NCBI RefSeq assembly: GCF_009429125.1
Contig: NZ_CP045529.1
Span: 2,852,001-2,916,000, forward strand
Origin: Luteimicrobium xylanilyticum
Lineage (GTDB): Bacteria; Actinomycetota; Actinomycetes; Actinomycetales; Cellulomonadaceae
Direction of reading: 5' to 3'
Length of the DNA stretch: 64,000 nt
The translations under genes were made by a program, and so were the position numbers. A model generated the notes under the pieces. It was given only the letters and a program-made list of their open reading frames with translations. It was not told the DNA's origin and ran no database searches. Below, in pieces: positions 52,649-61,297 of this stretch; position 1 is the first letter of the stretch; each line of letters starts with the position of its first letter.

Positions 52649-54736
52649 ATGTCCGCGACCACTACCGCTGCGAGCGATGTCACGGCCGCTCCGGTCACCC
52701 GAGACACCTCGCTGCCCCGTCGCGACATCCAGGGGCTTCGCGCCCTGGCGGTGACGCTCGTCGTCCTCTCGCACTTCTGGCCCGGGCGGCTCACCGGCGG
52801 CTACGTCGGCGTCGACGTCTTCTTCGTGATCTCGGGCTTCCTCATCACCTCCCACCTGCTGACGAATCCGCCTCAGCGGTGGCGCGACCTCGGTGCGTTC
52901 TGGGGTCGCCGCGTGCGTCGGCTGCTCCCCGCCGCGACGCTCGTCCTCCTGGCGAGCCTCGTCGGAAGCGTGCTGTTCCTCCCTGCCACGGCGCTGCCCC
53001 GCATCGCGCACGAGACGACCGCCGCAGCGCTCTACGTGGAGAACTGGTCGCTCGCGTCGTCGTCGACGGACTACTTCGCCGCCGACGACCTGCCCACCCC
53101 GGTGCAGCACTATTGGTCCCTGTCCGTGGAGGAGCAGTTCTACCTCGTGTGGCCGCTGGTCATCGTGGCGGCGCTGTGGTGCGCACGCCGGGCCCGCGGG
53201 CGCTTCCCGTGCGTGGGCGCCGCCCTCGCCACGGTCTTCATCGCCTCCCTGGTGCTCTCGCTGCGCGACACGGCGACGAACCCGGCGGCCGCCTACTTCG
53301 TCACGCCGACCCGGATGTGGGAGCTGGCGCTCGGGGGCCTGGTGGGTCTGGCCGAGGTCCGCGGCGCCCGGCTCGTCCCGCGGGCGGGACGGGCGCCGCT
53401 CGCCTGGCTAGGGCTGGCGGCGATCACGGCCGCAGCCTTCCTGTACGACGACGGCACCCCCTTCCCGGGGATCGCCGCACTGCTCCCCACGGTCGGGGCG
53501 GCGGTGGTGATCGCGTCGGCGACGGACGGCGTCGTCGGATCTCCCGACCGAGCGTGGAGCCTGCGGGGCGTGCAGCTGACGGGCGACGGCTCGTACTCGA
53601 TCTACCTGTGGCACTGGCCGCTGCTCGTCATCGTGCCGTTCGTGCTCGACCGGCCGCTGTCCTGGCCGGTCAAGGTCGCGCTCGTGGCGGTGGCGTTCCT
53701 GCTCGGCCGGGTCACCAAGGCCGCGGTCGAGGACCCGGTGCGGCACAGCCACACCCTCGCGGGGCCGCTCTGGCGGACCTTTCTCGTCGGCGGCCTGCTC
53801 ATGGGCGTCACCGCGACCGCAGCGACCGCCGTGGGTGTGCACGAAGAGCACGCCGCCGCATCCGCGACGGACGCCGTCGCCGACGCGCTCCGCGGCGACA
53901 CGACCTGCGTCGGCGCCGGCGCGGCACGCCACCCGTCGACGTGCGACTTCGTCGGGACGAAGCTGCTGACACCCGCCACGTTCGCCAAGGATGACAAGGC
54001 CCGGGTGTACGCGGACCACTGCTGGAACTCCCCGCCGTTCACGTCCCGCAAGTCCTGCATGTACGGCACCGCCCACCCCGAGGCGCGGATCGCGCTCGTC
54101 GGGAACTCCCACGCGGGCTCCTGGGAGCCGGCCCTCGCCGACCTCGCGGAGAAGCACGACTGGCAGGTCACGACCTACCTGACGTCCGAGTGCTACACCG
54201 TCGACGCGGTTCAGGTGTTCGACGACGGGACCGGCGAGAACTGTCTCGACCTCGCCCGGTGGCAGATCCGATCCGTCGCGCAGGGCGGCTACGACCTGGT
54301 CGTCGTGGCGAACCGCACCTGGCGTCAGCTCGAAGGCGTCCCCCCGGACAAGTACGACGCCACGGTCCAGGAGCTCTATGGGGACACGTTGTCGACGTGG
54401 ACGCGCTCCGGCATCCCCGTCCTGGCGGTCGCGGACATCCCCTATCACCCGTCGTCGGTCCCGGACTGCGTCGCCGAGCACCCGGACGACCTGACCGCGT
54501 GCGCGACACCCGAGACGGTCGCCGTGCCGCACGACCCGTTGGCCCGGGCCGCGAGGGCCGACCGCTCAGGTGACGTCAGCGTCCTCGACGTGACCGACCG
54601 GTTCTGCGCAGACCACGAGTGCCGTGGGGTGGTGGGTGGCGTGATCGCCTACTTCGACCAGGGGCACATGTCCGCGACGTTCTCGAGGACGCTCGAACCG
54701 GACGTCGAGAAGGCCGTCATGGCGGCCTTCCGATAG
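52649..54736 (+). CDS. OafA-type acyltransferase with C-terminal SGNH domain
   Basis: 695 aa; ATG at 52649. The acyltransferase-3 part (about 25-400) has DIQGLRALAVTLVVLSHFWP, GGYVGVDVFFVISGFLITSH, RVRRLLPAATLVLLASL and YWSLSVEEQFYLVWPLVIV, with ten or eleven membrane helices. An extracytoplasmic SGNH hydrolase-like domain (about 430-695) shows IALVGNSHAGSWEPAL (nucleophile block) and YFDQGHMSATFSR (Asp-x-x-His block). Such fusions O-acetylate surface polysaccharides, peptidoglycan or glycolipids: the membrane part moves the acyl group and SGNH transfers it. It lies next to sulfur-permease and Ig-like genes. Confidence 0.92.
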   Translation: MSATTTAASDVTAAPVTRDTSLPRRDIQGLRALAVTLVVLSHFWPGRLTGGYVGVDVFFVISGFLITSHLLTNPPQRWRDLGAFWGRRVRRLLPAATLVLLASLVGSVLFLPATALPRIAHETTAAALYVENWSLASSSTDYFAADDLPTPVQHYWSLSVEEQFYLVWPLVIVAALWCARRARGRFPCVGAALATVFIASLVLSLRDTATNPAAAYFVTPTRMWELALGGLVGLAEVRGARLVPRAGRAPLAWLGLAAITAAAFLYDDGTPFPGIAALLPTVGAAVVIASATDGVVGSPDRAWSLRGVQLTGDGSYSIYLWHWPLLVIVPFVLDRPLSWPVKVALVAVAFLLGRVTKAAVEDPVRHSHTLAGPLWRTFLVGGLLMGVTATAATAVGVHEEHAAASATDAVADALRGDTTCVGAGAARHPSTCDFVGTKLLTPATFAKDDKARVYADHCWNSPPFTSRKSCMYGTAHPEARIALVGNSHAGSWEPALADLAEKHDWQVTTYLTSECYTVDAVQVFDDGTGENCLDLARWQIRSVAQGGYDLVVVANRTWRQLEGVPPDKYDATVQELYGDTLSTWTRSGIPVLAVADIPYHPSSVPDCVAEHPDDLTACATPETVAVPHDPLARAARADRSGDVSVLDVTDRFCADHECRGVVGGVIAYFDQGHMSATFSRTLEPDVEKAVMAAFR

Positions 54737-54774
54737 AGCCGACACCGCCACCGTCATCCACGCGACGTGACGGC

Positions 54775-54805
54775 AAGGGCCCCTCTCCGACGGAGAGGGG
54801 CCCTT
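54775..54805. terminator. Bidirectional terminator after the acyltransferase
   Basis: AAGGGCCCCTCTCC (54775-54788) pairs perfectly with 54792-54805 over a 3-nt loop, between convergent genes. Confidence 0.88.
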
Positions 54806-54824
54806 CCGATACGGCGAGCGCGCG

Positions 54825-55895
54825 CTACTTCACGTCGACGTGGTCCTTGTTGGAAGTCGCCGCCGCGTAGGTCTTCGTCCCCGCGAACGTCACCTGCCAG
54901 GTGCCGTCGACCGACTGGGTGAGCTTCTTGGAGAACTCGCCCTTCGCGTTCGTCGTCACGGTGGCGACCTTGGTCGCGCCCTTCGGGCCGGTGGGGTTGA
55001 ACCACACCGTCAACGTCTTGCCGTGGTACGAGGTGTAGTGCGCCTTGCCCCGCACCGACGTCGCATGGGTCAGACGTCCGGCGACCGTGAGCGTGGAGCC
55101 CTTCTTCGCCGGCTCCGGGCCCGCGTTCAGAGTCAGGTGCGTCTTCTTCTTGGCGACCGCCACGTTGTCACCGTTCGAGCGGACCGCCGCATACGACGAC
55201 GTCCCCGCGAACTGCGCGCTCCAGACCCCCGTGGTCTTCGCCGTGAACTTCTTGGCGAACTGGCCCTTGGAGTCGGTCGTCACCGTGGCGACCTTGGCGC
55301 GAGGCGCCTTGCCCGCCGGATCGAAGTACACGTCGACCGTCTTGCCCTTGTAGACCGTGTTCTTCTCGGCCGTCTGGGAGTAGTGCGTGAGGGAGCCCGC
55401 CACCGTGATGGTCTCCCCGTACGCGGCCGGCTCCGGCGACGCGTTGACCGTGAACGCCGTCGGGAGCTTGACGTGGAAGCGTGTGGTCACGTCGACGAAC
55501 GGGTCGACGTGACCGTCATACACGTCATTGATGGTGCCCTGGAAGACGCCGACCTCGGCACCCCAGTTCCCGACCGGGGTGTCGGCTTCGAGCGGGAACG
55601 ACGTGCTGAGCGACTTGCCGCCGGATGCACCGTCGAGCGGCACGAGTACGACGTCGTCGGAGTCCCAGGGCCCGACGACGACCGCTGCAACCTCACCCTT
55701 GGCGAGCGGACGGCTCAGCGCGGCCTTGATAGTCAAGGTGCGGGTCGCGTGCGGCTTCAGGACGACGTCCGCCGTCGTGACGTGGACCGCCAGCGGCTCG
55801 GGCGACGGCGAACCGGCGGCGACGGCCGGGGCGACAGCCCCCGCGAGGACAAGACCGGCGGCCGCGGACCCCGCGGCAATGATCCTGCGAATCAT
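54825..55895 (-). CDS. Secreted Ig-like protein (paralogue B)
   Basis: 356 aa; ATG at 55895 (MIRRIIAAGSAAAGL), with GAGGAT upstream. Signal peptide to about AVA-A (27). The architecture matches paralogue A: an N-terminal beta domain, then two Ig-like repeats (about 150-250 and 255-356) with KTVDVYFDPAGKAPRAKVAT / KTLTVWFNPTGPKGATKVAT and GVWSAQFAGTSSYAAVRSNG. The N-terminal domains of A and B have diverged more than the repeats. It is secreted, with no anchor. Function unknown. Confidence 0.85.
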   Translation of the reverse strand: MIRRIIAAGSAAAGLVLAGAVAPAVAAGSPSPEPLAVHVTTADVVLKPHATRTLTIKAALSRPLAKGEVAAVVVGPWDSDDVVLVPLDGASGGKSLSTSFPLEADTPVGNWGAEVGVFQGTINDVYDGHVDPFVDVTTRFHVKLPTAFTVNASPEPAAYGETITVAGSLTHYSQTAEKNTVYKGKTVDVYFDPAGKAPRAKVATVTTDSKGQFAKKFTAKTTGVWSAQFAGTSSYAAVRSNGDNVAVAKKKTHLTLNAGPEPAKKGSTLTVAGRLTHATSVRGKAHYTSYHGKTLTVWFNPTGPKGATKVATVTTNAKGEFSKKLTQSVDGTWQVTFAGTKTYAAATSNKDHVDVK

Positions 55896-55910
55896 GGATC
55901 CTCAATTCTT

Positions 55911-55952
55911 CGTCCCGCTGTTCCCCCCATGGGACCGTAGCGCGGGACGGTG
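55911..55952 (-). promoter_or_regulatory. Conserved 5' UTR hairpin of Ig-like paralogue B
   Basis: The same CGTCCCGC / GCGGGACG stem (55942-55949 and 55911-55918 read on minus) has a similar loop (ACGG...GGGGAACA). A candidate -10 TAGGAT lies just upstream on the minus strand. See the element at 51287. Confidence 0.55.
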
Positions 55953-56015
55953 GACGGATCCTACGTCAGCCGAAACCACTGTCCTGACCACGCGCCGCCG
56001 CTCCGAACCCAACTA

Positions 56016-56927
56016 CTACCGACGTAGATCCGGCTCGAGATAGATCGTCGTGGAGATCGGAACGGCCGCCCGAACACGCGCCTCGGCATCGTCGATGGCT
56101 CGGGCGATGTCGGGTGCGGTCTCGGTGGACGAGACCTCGATCTTGGCAGCGACGAGGAGCTCGTCCGGCCCCAGATGCATGGTTCTCAGGTGGATCACGG
56201 ACGGCACTCCCTCTCCCACGAGCGCCGCGCGAATGGCCGCGACATCCGCTGGGGTGGCCGACTCGCCGAGAAGCATCGACCGCGTCTCGAGCGCCAAGAT
56301 GACCGCGATGACGACGAGAAGCAGGCCGATAGCGGCCGATCCGACAGCGTCCCAGCGGCCGTCGTCGGTGGCGAGGGTCATCCCGACGCCGAAGAGCGCG
56401 AACACGAGGCCGACGAGCGCGCCGAAGTCCTCCAGCAGCACGACCGGCAACTCGGGAGCCTTCGCGGCGCGGATGTACTCGAACACGGACCGTGACCCGC
56501 GGGCCTGCTTCGACTCACGCATCGCGGTCCGGAACGACGCACCCTCCATGAGGATCGCAGCGAGCAGCACAGCGACCGGTACCCACTGCCACGACTCGAT
56601 GGGGTGGGGGTCTTCGAACTTGTGCCACGCCTCGTACAGCGCGAAAAGCCCGCCGAGACTGAAGAGCACGATCGACACCATGAAGGCATACAGGTAGCGC
56701 TCACGCCCGTACCCGAAGGGGTGCTCGACGTCGGCAGCTTTGCGGGCTCGTTTACCACCGAGCAGCAGGAGGAGCTGGTTGCCGGAGTCTGCGAGTGAGT
56801 GGACCGACTCGGCGAGCATCGACGACGAGTGTGTCAGCAGGTACGCGACGAACTTGACGACTGCGATCCCGATGTTCGCAGAAAGCGCGGCAACGATCGC
56901 TTTGGTGCCGCCCTCGTGGCTCGACAT
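56016..56927 (-). CDS. Cation diffusion facilitator (CDF) family transporter
   Basis: 303 aa; ATG at 56927 with GGAGGGTGC directly upstream. Six membrane helices; TM2 shows ESVHSLADSGNQLLLLL with the family metal site (His-x-x-x-Asp), followed by HPFGYGRERYLYAF. The second site is in VLLEDFGALVGLVFALFGVG (Glu-Asp). The C-terminal cytoplasmic beta-alpha-beta domain (about 220-300) has LGPDELLVAAKIEVSS. CDF proteins export Zn, Fe, Mn or Co by proton exchange; this sub-branch often has broad specificity. It sits downstream of the sulfotransferase on the same strand, 38 nt away. Confidence 0.92.
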   Translation of the reverse strand: MSSHEGGTKAIVAALSANIGIAVVKFVAYLLTHSSSMLAESVHSLADSGNQLLLLLGGKRARKAADVEHPFGYGRERYLYAFMVSIVLFSLGGLFALYEAWHKFEDPHPIESWQWVPVAVLLAAILMEGASFRTAMRESKQARGSRSVFEYIRAAKAPELPVVLLEDFGALVGLVFALFGVGMTLATDDGRWDAVGSAAIGLLLVVIAVILALETRSMLLGESATPADVAAIRAALVGEGVPSVIHLRTMHLGPDELLVAAKIEVSSTETAPDIARAIDDAEARVRAAVPISTTIYLEPDLRR

Positions 56928-56965
56928 GCACCCTCCGGGGGTCGCAGTGACAGGTGGGCGCCAAT

Positions 56966-58066
56966 CTATCGCGACGACCGACCGACGATTCGCCCGGTCT
57001 TGGACTTGCCACGGCGCCACACCTCTCCGACAAGGTCCCTGGCAGAGATTCCGGAGGTGTGGGTGGCGACGCTCGTCTCGCCGGGGCCTTCGACCGATGC
57101 CCGTCGTCCCGCGCGCCGAGCATCCGACGTCTGCCGGTTGACCCTGTTGGTCACGACCATCGCCGAGTCTTCGTAGTAAGCGCGGTAGCTCGTCCGCACG
57201 CTGTCCAGTCGCTCGCCGAGGTCCTGGTCGTCGATGTCTCCGCGCGCACGTGCGGCAAGTGCGGTCCATGCGTCGTCCGCGAGACCACGCAGCGTCTCGG
57301 GGAGGTCGGTGCCCTCCCAGGTAGCGACGACGCGGCGGAGGGACGGCTCGATGAAGTCGTCGACGTCATGGTGCCGTCCCGGTGCGAGCTGCTCGCCCAG
57401 ATCGAGCTCGAGGTCGGTGACCGCCGGCGCAAGAGCGAGGCGCCAGTCAGCCAGGAGCTCCTCGTAGAGCACGAAGGCACGCGACGCTCCACGTGTGGTG
57501 GCCTCATTGATGAGGTTCACATTGAGCCAGCCGGCGAGGTTCGCGATCTCCTCGCGTCGGTGCTCCAGCTCGTTGGTCGCCCTCGAGTAGTGGGCACTCC
57601 TGCTCCCGACGACCTCGGCGGGATGCCTCAACATCGTGAGAAAGCGGACATCGTAGCCGGCCGAGCGTGCGACCTCGGTCCAGGTCTTCGCTCCCCAGAA
57701 CGTTCGCGGGTCCTTGACGACGACGTCGGAACCATCGGTCGGGAGATCCCGGAGCCATGACCGGATCTGTCCACGGACCTCGTCGGTCGCAAATACCTTG
57801 TCGACGAGATCCACCGCGGCCGGGTCGCCGTCCAGCGTGCTCACGCGCGCCCGCTTCAGATACTTCTTGTGCAGGTCGACGACCCACTGGGGCTCGTAGT
57901 GGCCGCGCGGGTTGTGCTTGTTGGCGCCCACGACCGGCTCGGGGACAAGGAGCCCCAGCCGGTCGAGGGTGCCCGCCATCGAGCTGGTCCCGCTGCGTCC
58001 CGCTCCAGTGACGAGGAGCATGACGCGCCGCCTGGTCGCGAGAGATTCTGGGGTGGTGGGTGCCAC
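56966..58066 (-). CDS. PAPS-dependent sulfotransferase-family protein
   Basis: 366 aa; GTG at 58066 with AGGAG about 11 nt upstream. Near the N-terminus LLVTGAGRSGTSSMAGTLDR is the 5'-phosphosulfate loop. LRHPAEVVGSRSAHYSR (about 180-196) carries the Arg/Ser pair of the 3'-phosphate site, followed by LEHRREEIANLAGWLNVNL. The C-terminal ~60 residues are basic (RRGKSKTGRIVGRSSR). It should move sulfate from PAPS to a hydroxyl or amine on a glycan, lipid or small molecule. It lies 35 nt behind cysN, so PAPS supply and use share an operon. The acceptor is unknown. Confidence 0.82.
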   Translation of the reverse strand: MAPTTPESLATRRRVMLLVTGAGRSGTSSMAGTLDRLGLLVPEPVVGANKHNPRGHYEPQWVVDLHKKYLKRARVSTLDGDPAAVDLVDKVFATDEVRGQIRSWLRDLPTDGSDVVVKDPRTFWGAKTWTEVARSAGYDVRFLTMLRHPAEVVGSRSAHYSRATNELEHRREEIANLAGWLNVNLINEATTRGASRAFVLYEELLADWRLALAPAVTDLELDLGEQLAPGRHHDVDDFIEPSLRRVVATWEGTDLPETLRGLADDAWTALAARARGDIDDQDLGERLDSVRTSYRAYYEDSAMVVTNRVNRQTSDARRAGRRASVEGPGETSVATHTSGISARDLVGEVWRRGKSKTGRIVGRSSR

Positions 58067-58101
58067 AGGTACGTGTCTCCTCGAACTGGGAAAAGCGAAG
58101 G

Positions 58102-59370
58102 TCAGACTGTGTGCGGGAGCCCGCCGATCATGCCGGCCGCGACGGTCTTGTTGGTGCTCTCGTCGACCAGGATGAACGACCCGGTCTGCGAGTTCTGCTG
58201 GTACGGGTCGACGAACAGGGGCTGGGTGACACGGAGCTGGGTACGGCCGATCTCGTTGAGCCCGAGCGCGGTAGCCTCCTCGTCACGGTGCAGCGTGTTG
58301 ACGTCGACCCGGTAGTTGATCTGCTTGACGACGGCGCGAGCCCACCTGGTCGTGTGCTTGATGGCGTACTTCTTGCCCGGCACGAGGGGCGCGGTCTCGT
58401 CCATCCAGCACACCTGGGCGTCGATGTCCTGCACGGCCGCAGGCGTGTTGTTCGGGCGCGCGATCATGTCGCCGCGCGAGATGTCGATCTCATCGGTCAG
58501 GCGGACGGTCACGGCCATCGGGGGAAACGCCTCGTCAACCGGGCCGTCGGCCGTCTCGATGGACGCGATGGTCGTCTCGAGCCCTGACGGCAGCGCCACG
58601 ACGCGGTCGCCCGGCTTCATGACGCCGCTCGCGACGGTCCCGGCGTAGCCGCGGTAGTCGAGGTGTTCGTGCTGGTGCGGCCGGATCACGTACTGCACCG
58701 GGAACCGGACGTCCACGAGGTTGCGGTCGCTCGCGACGTGCAGTCGCTCGAGATGGCTGAGCAGCGGCGAGCCGTCGAACCATGGCATGTTCTCGCTGCG
58801 GTCCACGACGTTGTCGCCCTTGAGCGCCGAGAGCGGGATGAAGGTGAGGTCCTTGACCCGCAGGCGTGCGGCGAAGTCCGTGAAGTCCTCGCGAATCTTC
58901 TCGAAGACGGCTTCGTCGTAGTCGACGAGGTCCATCTTGTTGACGCAGACCACGATGTGCGGGACGCCTAGGAGGGTCGCAAGGAACGTGTGCCGCCTGC
59001 TCTGCTCGATGAAGCCCTTGCGCGCATCGACGAGGATCAGGGCCACGTCGGCCGTCGACGCACCGGTCACCATGTTCCGGGTGTACTGGATGTGCCCGGG
59101 AGTGTCAGCGATGATGAACTTCCGCTTCGGCGTCGCGAAGTAGCGGTACGCGACGTCGATCGTGATGCCCTGCTCACGCTCGGCGCGGAGGCCGTCCGTG
59201 AGGAGCGCGAGGTCGGTGTAGTCGTTGCCGCGGTCCTTGGAGACCTTCTCGACGGACTCGAGCTGGTCGGCGAAGATCGTCTTCGAGTCGAACAGCAGAC
59301 GGCCGATGAGCGTGCTCTTGCCGTCGTCGACGGAGCCCGCGGTGGCGAAACGGAGCAGGTCGGTAGCCAT
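58102..59370 (-). CDS. cysN: Sulfate adenylyltransferase subunit 1 (GTPase)
   Basis: 422 aa; ATG at 59370. EF-Tu-like GTPase: G1 GSVDDGKSTLIGRLLFD (about 12-28), switch region EREQGITIDVAYRYFATPKR, G3 ADTPGHIQYTRNMVTGAS, G4 VNKMDLVDYD and G5-type IPLSALKGDNV. Two beta-barrel domains follow. With CysD it makes APS from ATP and sulfate, driven by GTP hydrolysis. There is no C-terminal APS-kinase fusion, unlike NodQ/CysNC; the kinase is the separate cysC at 62241. It begins 3 nt after the cysD stop. Confidence 0.96.
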   Translation of the reverse strand: MATDLLRFATAGSVDDGKSTLIGRLLFDSKTIFADQLESVEKVSKDRGNDYTDLALLTDGLRAEREQGITIDVAYRYFATPKRKFIIADTPGHIQYTRNMVTGASTADVALILVDARKGFIEQSRRHTFLATLLGVPHIVVCVNKMDLVDYDEAVFEKIREDFTDFAARLRVKDLTFIPLSALKGDNVVDRSENMPWFDGSPLLSHLERLHVASDRNLVDVRFPVQYVIRPHQHEHLDYRGYAGTVASGVMKPGDRVVALPSGLETTIASIETADGPVDEAFPPMAVTVRLTDEIDISRGDMIARPNNTPAAVQDIDAQVCWMDETAPLVPGKKYAIKHTTRWARAVVKQINYRVDVNTLHRDEEATALGLNEIGRTQLRVTQPLFVDPYQQNSQTGSFILVDESTNKTVAAGMIGGLPHTV

Positions 59371-59373
59371 GTC

Positions 59374-60276
59374 TTAGAAGTAGCCCTCTCGCTTGCGATC
59401 CTCCATGGCGGCCTCGCTGACCTTGTCGTCGCCGCGCGTGGCGCCGCGCTCGGTCAGGCGCACGGCCGCAATCTCCTCGACGACCTGCGGCAGCGTGGAC
59501 GCGGTCGACTCGACTGCAGCCGTAAGGTTCGCGTCGCCGATCGTGCGGTACCGGACGGACCGCACCTCCGCGGTCTCGCCTTCGCGCACCGGCGTGAACT
59601 CGTTGACGGCGTAGAGCATGCCGTGACGCTCGACGACCTCGCGCTCGGCAGCGAGGTAGAGCTCCGGAATCTCGATGCCCTCCTCCGCGATGTAGGACCA
59701 GATGTCGAGCTCGGTCCAGTTCGACAGCGGGAACACGCGGATGCTCTCGCCCTGGTGCACCCGCCCGTTGTAGAGGTTCCACAGCTCGGGCCGCTGGTTC
59801 TTCGGGTCCCACTGGCCGAAGTCGTCGCGGAACGAGAAGACCCGCTCCTTCGCCCGTGCCTTTTCCTCGTCGCGGCGGCCTCCACCGAACAGCGCGTCGA
59901 AGCCGTTCTTCTCTGCCGCCTCGAGGAGCACGGGTGTCTGGATGCGGTTCCGCGAGCCGTTCGGCTCTTCCCGGACGAGCCCGCGATCGATCGCCTCCTG
60001 CACGGAGGCGACGACGAGCTGGATGCCGAGACGGTTCACCCAGCGGTCGCGGCACGTGAGGACCTCGGGGAAGTTGAGCCCGGTGTCCACGTGCATGATA
60101 GGGAACGGGATGCGGGCCGGAGCGAACGCCTTGGCGGCGAGCTGGAGCATCACGATCGAGTCCTTGCCGCCGGAGAACAGCAGGCAGGGGCGCTGCATCT
60201 CCGCGACGACCTCGCGGAAGACGTGGATGCTCTCGGCTTCCAGGCTCCGGAGCTGGCTCAGGACGCGGCTTCTCAC
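59374..60276 (-). CDS. cysD: Sulfate adenylyltransferase subunit 2
   Basis: 300 aa; GTG at 60276 overlapping the cysQ stop (GTGA). PP-loop family enzyme: [20 protein letters not shown] (about 33-52) is the ATP pyrophosphatase motif, followed by [16 protein letters not shown] and [20 protein letters not shown]. The C-terminus ends in [12 protein letters not shown], the conserved CysD tail. It adenylates sulfate to APS with CysN. The three genes cysQ-cysD-cysN are translationally linked. Confidence 0.97.
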   Translation of the reverse strand: MRSRVLSQLRSLEAESIHVFREVVAEMQRPCLLFSGGKDSIVMLQLAAKAFAPARIPFPIMHVDTGLNFPEVLTCRDRWVNRLGIQLVVASVQEAIDRGLVREEPNGSRNRIQTPVLLEAAEKNGFDALFGGGRRDEEKARAKERVFSFRDDFGQWDPKNQRPELWNLYNGRVHQGESIRVFPLSNWTELDIWSYIAEEGIEIPELYLAAEREVVERHGMLYAVNEFTPVREGETAEVRSVRYRTIGDANLTAAVESTASTLPQVVEEIAAVRLTERGATRGDDKVSEAAMEDRKREGYF

Positions 60277-61124
60277 GGCTGGACACCTTCCTGGTTGGTC
60301 GCCCCGACGACGTCGAGAAGCTGACGCAGGTGAGCCGCCAGGGCCGGGTGACTGACGAAGAGGTCCGGCAGCCACGGGTTCTCACGGTTGTATTCGAGCT
60401 CGGAGCCGTCGAGGCGCGTGCACACGTACCCTGCCGCTTCGGCAACCGCGACGGGCGCCGCGGAGTCCCACTCGTACTGTCCGCCGCCGTGCACGTAGGC
60501 GTCGACGGTCCCGTCGACGACCGACACGACCTTCACGCCGGCCGAACCCATGGGGACGAGCTCGACATCGCCGCGCTCGGCGAGCGCCGCGACGAAGGCC
60601 GGCGGCCGACTGCGGCTGGCGGCGAGGCGCAGCGGGCGACGACCGGCAAGGACATCGGCGGTGTCGCGCATGTCGGGCAGAGCTGGTCGGGAGGTGTCGA
60701 AGACTTGGTCGCGCGCCGGAAGCCCGACGGCCCCCGCGGTCAGACCACCACCGCGCTCCCACAGGGCGACGTGGACGGCGAAGTCGGTGCGCCAGGAGCC
60801 GTCGGCGCGCTCGGCGAACTCGCGGGTCCCGTCAAGGGGGTCGACGATCCACACCCGGTCGGCATCGAGCCGGGCAACATCGTCGACCGCTTCCTCAGAG
60901 AGCACGAGGTCGTCGCCGCGGGCGCGGAGCAGCTGGGAAGCGAGCCACGCCTGCGACCGTGCGTCGCCCTCGGCCTTGAGCTGATTCGGATCGAACTCGT
61001 CGTCGGCCTCGTCGACGGCGTCGCGCAGCGTGACCAGGACTCTCCCGGCACCCTCGGCCAGGGCAGCAGCGAGTCCAGCGTCGTCGAGGTCGGGTTCGAC
61101 GACGACCGGTTCGGGACGGGACAA
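60273..61124 (-). CDS. cysQ: 3'(2'),5'-bisphosphate nucleotidase, CysQ type
   Basis: 283 aa; TTG at 61124, chosen because GGAG lies 5 nt upstream; a GTG at 61130 is too close to that site. Inositol-monophosphatase superfamily: metal ligands in [19 protein letters not shown] and the late [14 protein letters not shown], where the last Asp completes the set. CysQ removes the 3'-phosphate of PAP (the sulfotransferase by-product) and can also cut PAPS. Placing it in one operon with cysDN and a sulfotransferase fits recycling of PAP. Confidence 0.92.
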   Translation of the reverse strand: MSRPEPVVVEPDLDDAGLAAALAEGAGRVLVTLRDAVDEADDEFDPNQLKAEGDARSQAWLASQLLRARGDDLVLSEEAVDDVARLDADRVWIVDPLDGTREFAERADGSWRTDFAVHVALWERGGGLTAGAVGLPARDQVFDTSRPALPDMRDTADVLAGRRPLRLAASRSRPPAFVAALAERGDVELVPMGSAGVKVVSVVDGTVDAYVHGGGQYEWDSAAPVAVAEAAGYVCTRLDGSELEYNRENPWLPDLFVSHPALAAHLRQLLDVVGATNQEGVQP

Positions 61125-61160
61125 GATCACTCCTCTGATGAATGCCGGGGAACCGCCGTC

Positions 61161-61196
61161 GTCACGCCTGGTGACGTTCTCGTGACGAACTGTGAC
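61161..61196. promoter_or_regulatory. Four GTGAC/GTCAC half-sites at ~10-bp intervals in the divergent cys promoter
   Basis: GTCAC at 61161 and GTGAC at 61171, 61182 and 61192: one inverted and three direct half-sites phased at 10-11 bp. They lie between cysQ and the TauE/SafE leader, just upstream of the TATCAT element (61220-61225). A sulfur-responsive regulator could bind here. Confidence 0.5.
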
Positions 61197-61231
61197 ACGG
61201 CGCGAATAGTGGCCGAGGCTATCATCGCGGG

Positions 61232-61297
61232 ATGCCTCAGGACTCGACCGTCTGCGTTCGCCTTCGCGCCACGCATGCGTCTGCCGGGCCCGAATGA
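61232..61297 (+). CDS. Leaderless micro-ORF (21 aa) coupled to TauE/SafE gene B
   Basis: ATG CCT starts 6 nt after TATCAT (61220-61225), as in the paralogous locus. The peptide opens [13 protein letters not shown] (one Cys at codon 8) and ends SAGPE. Its TGA overlaps the permease ATG at 61294 (ATGA), which has no Shine-Dalgarno site. Known cysteine-responsive leaderless leaders in mycobacteria act in this way; whether this one senses cysteine is inference. Confidence 0.6.
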   Translation: MPQDSTVCVRLRATHASAGPE

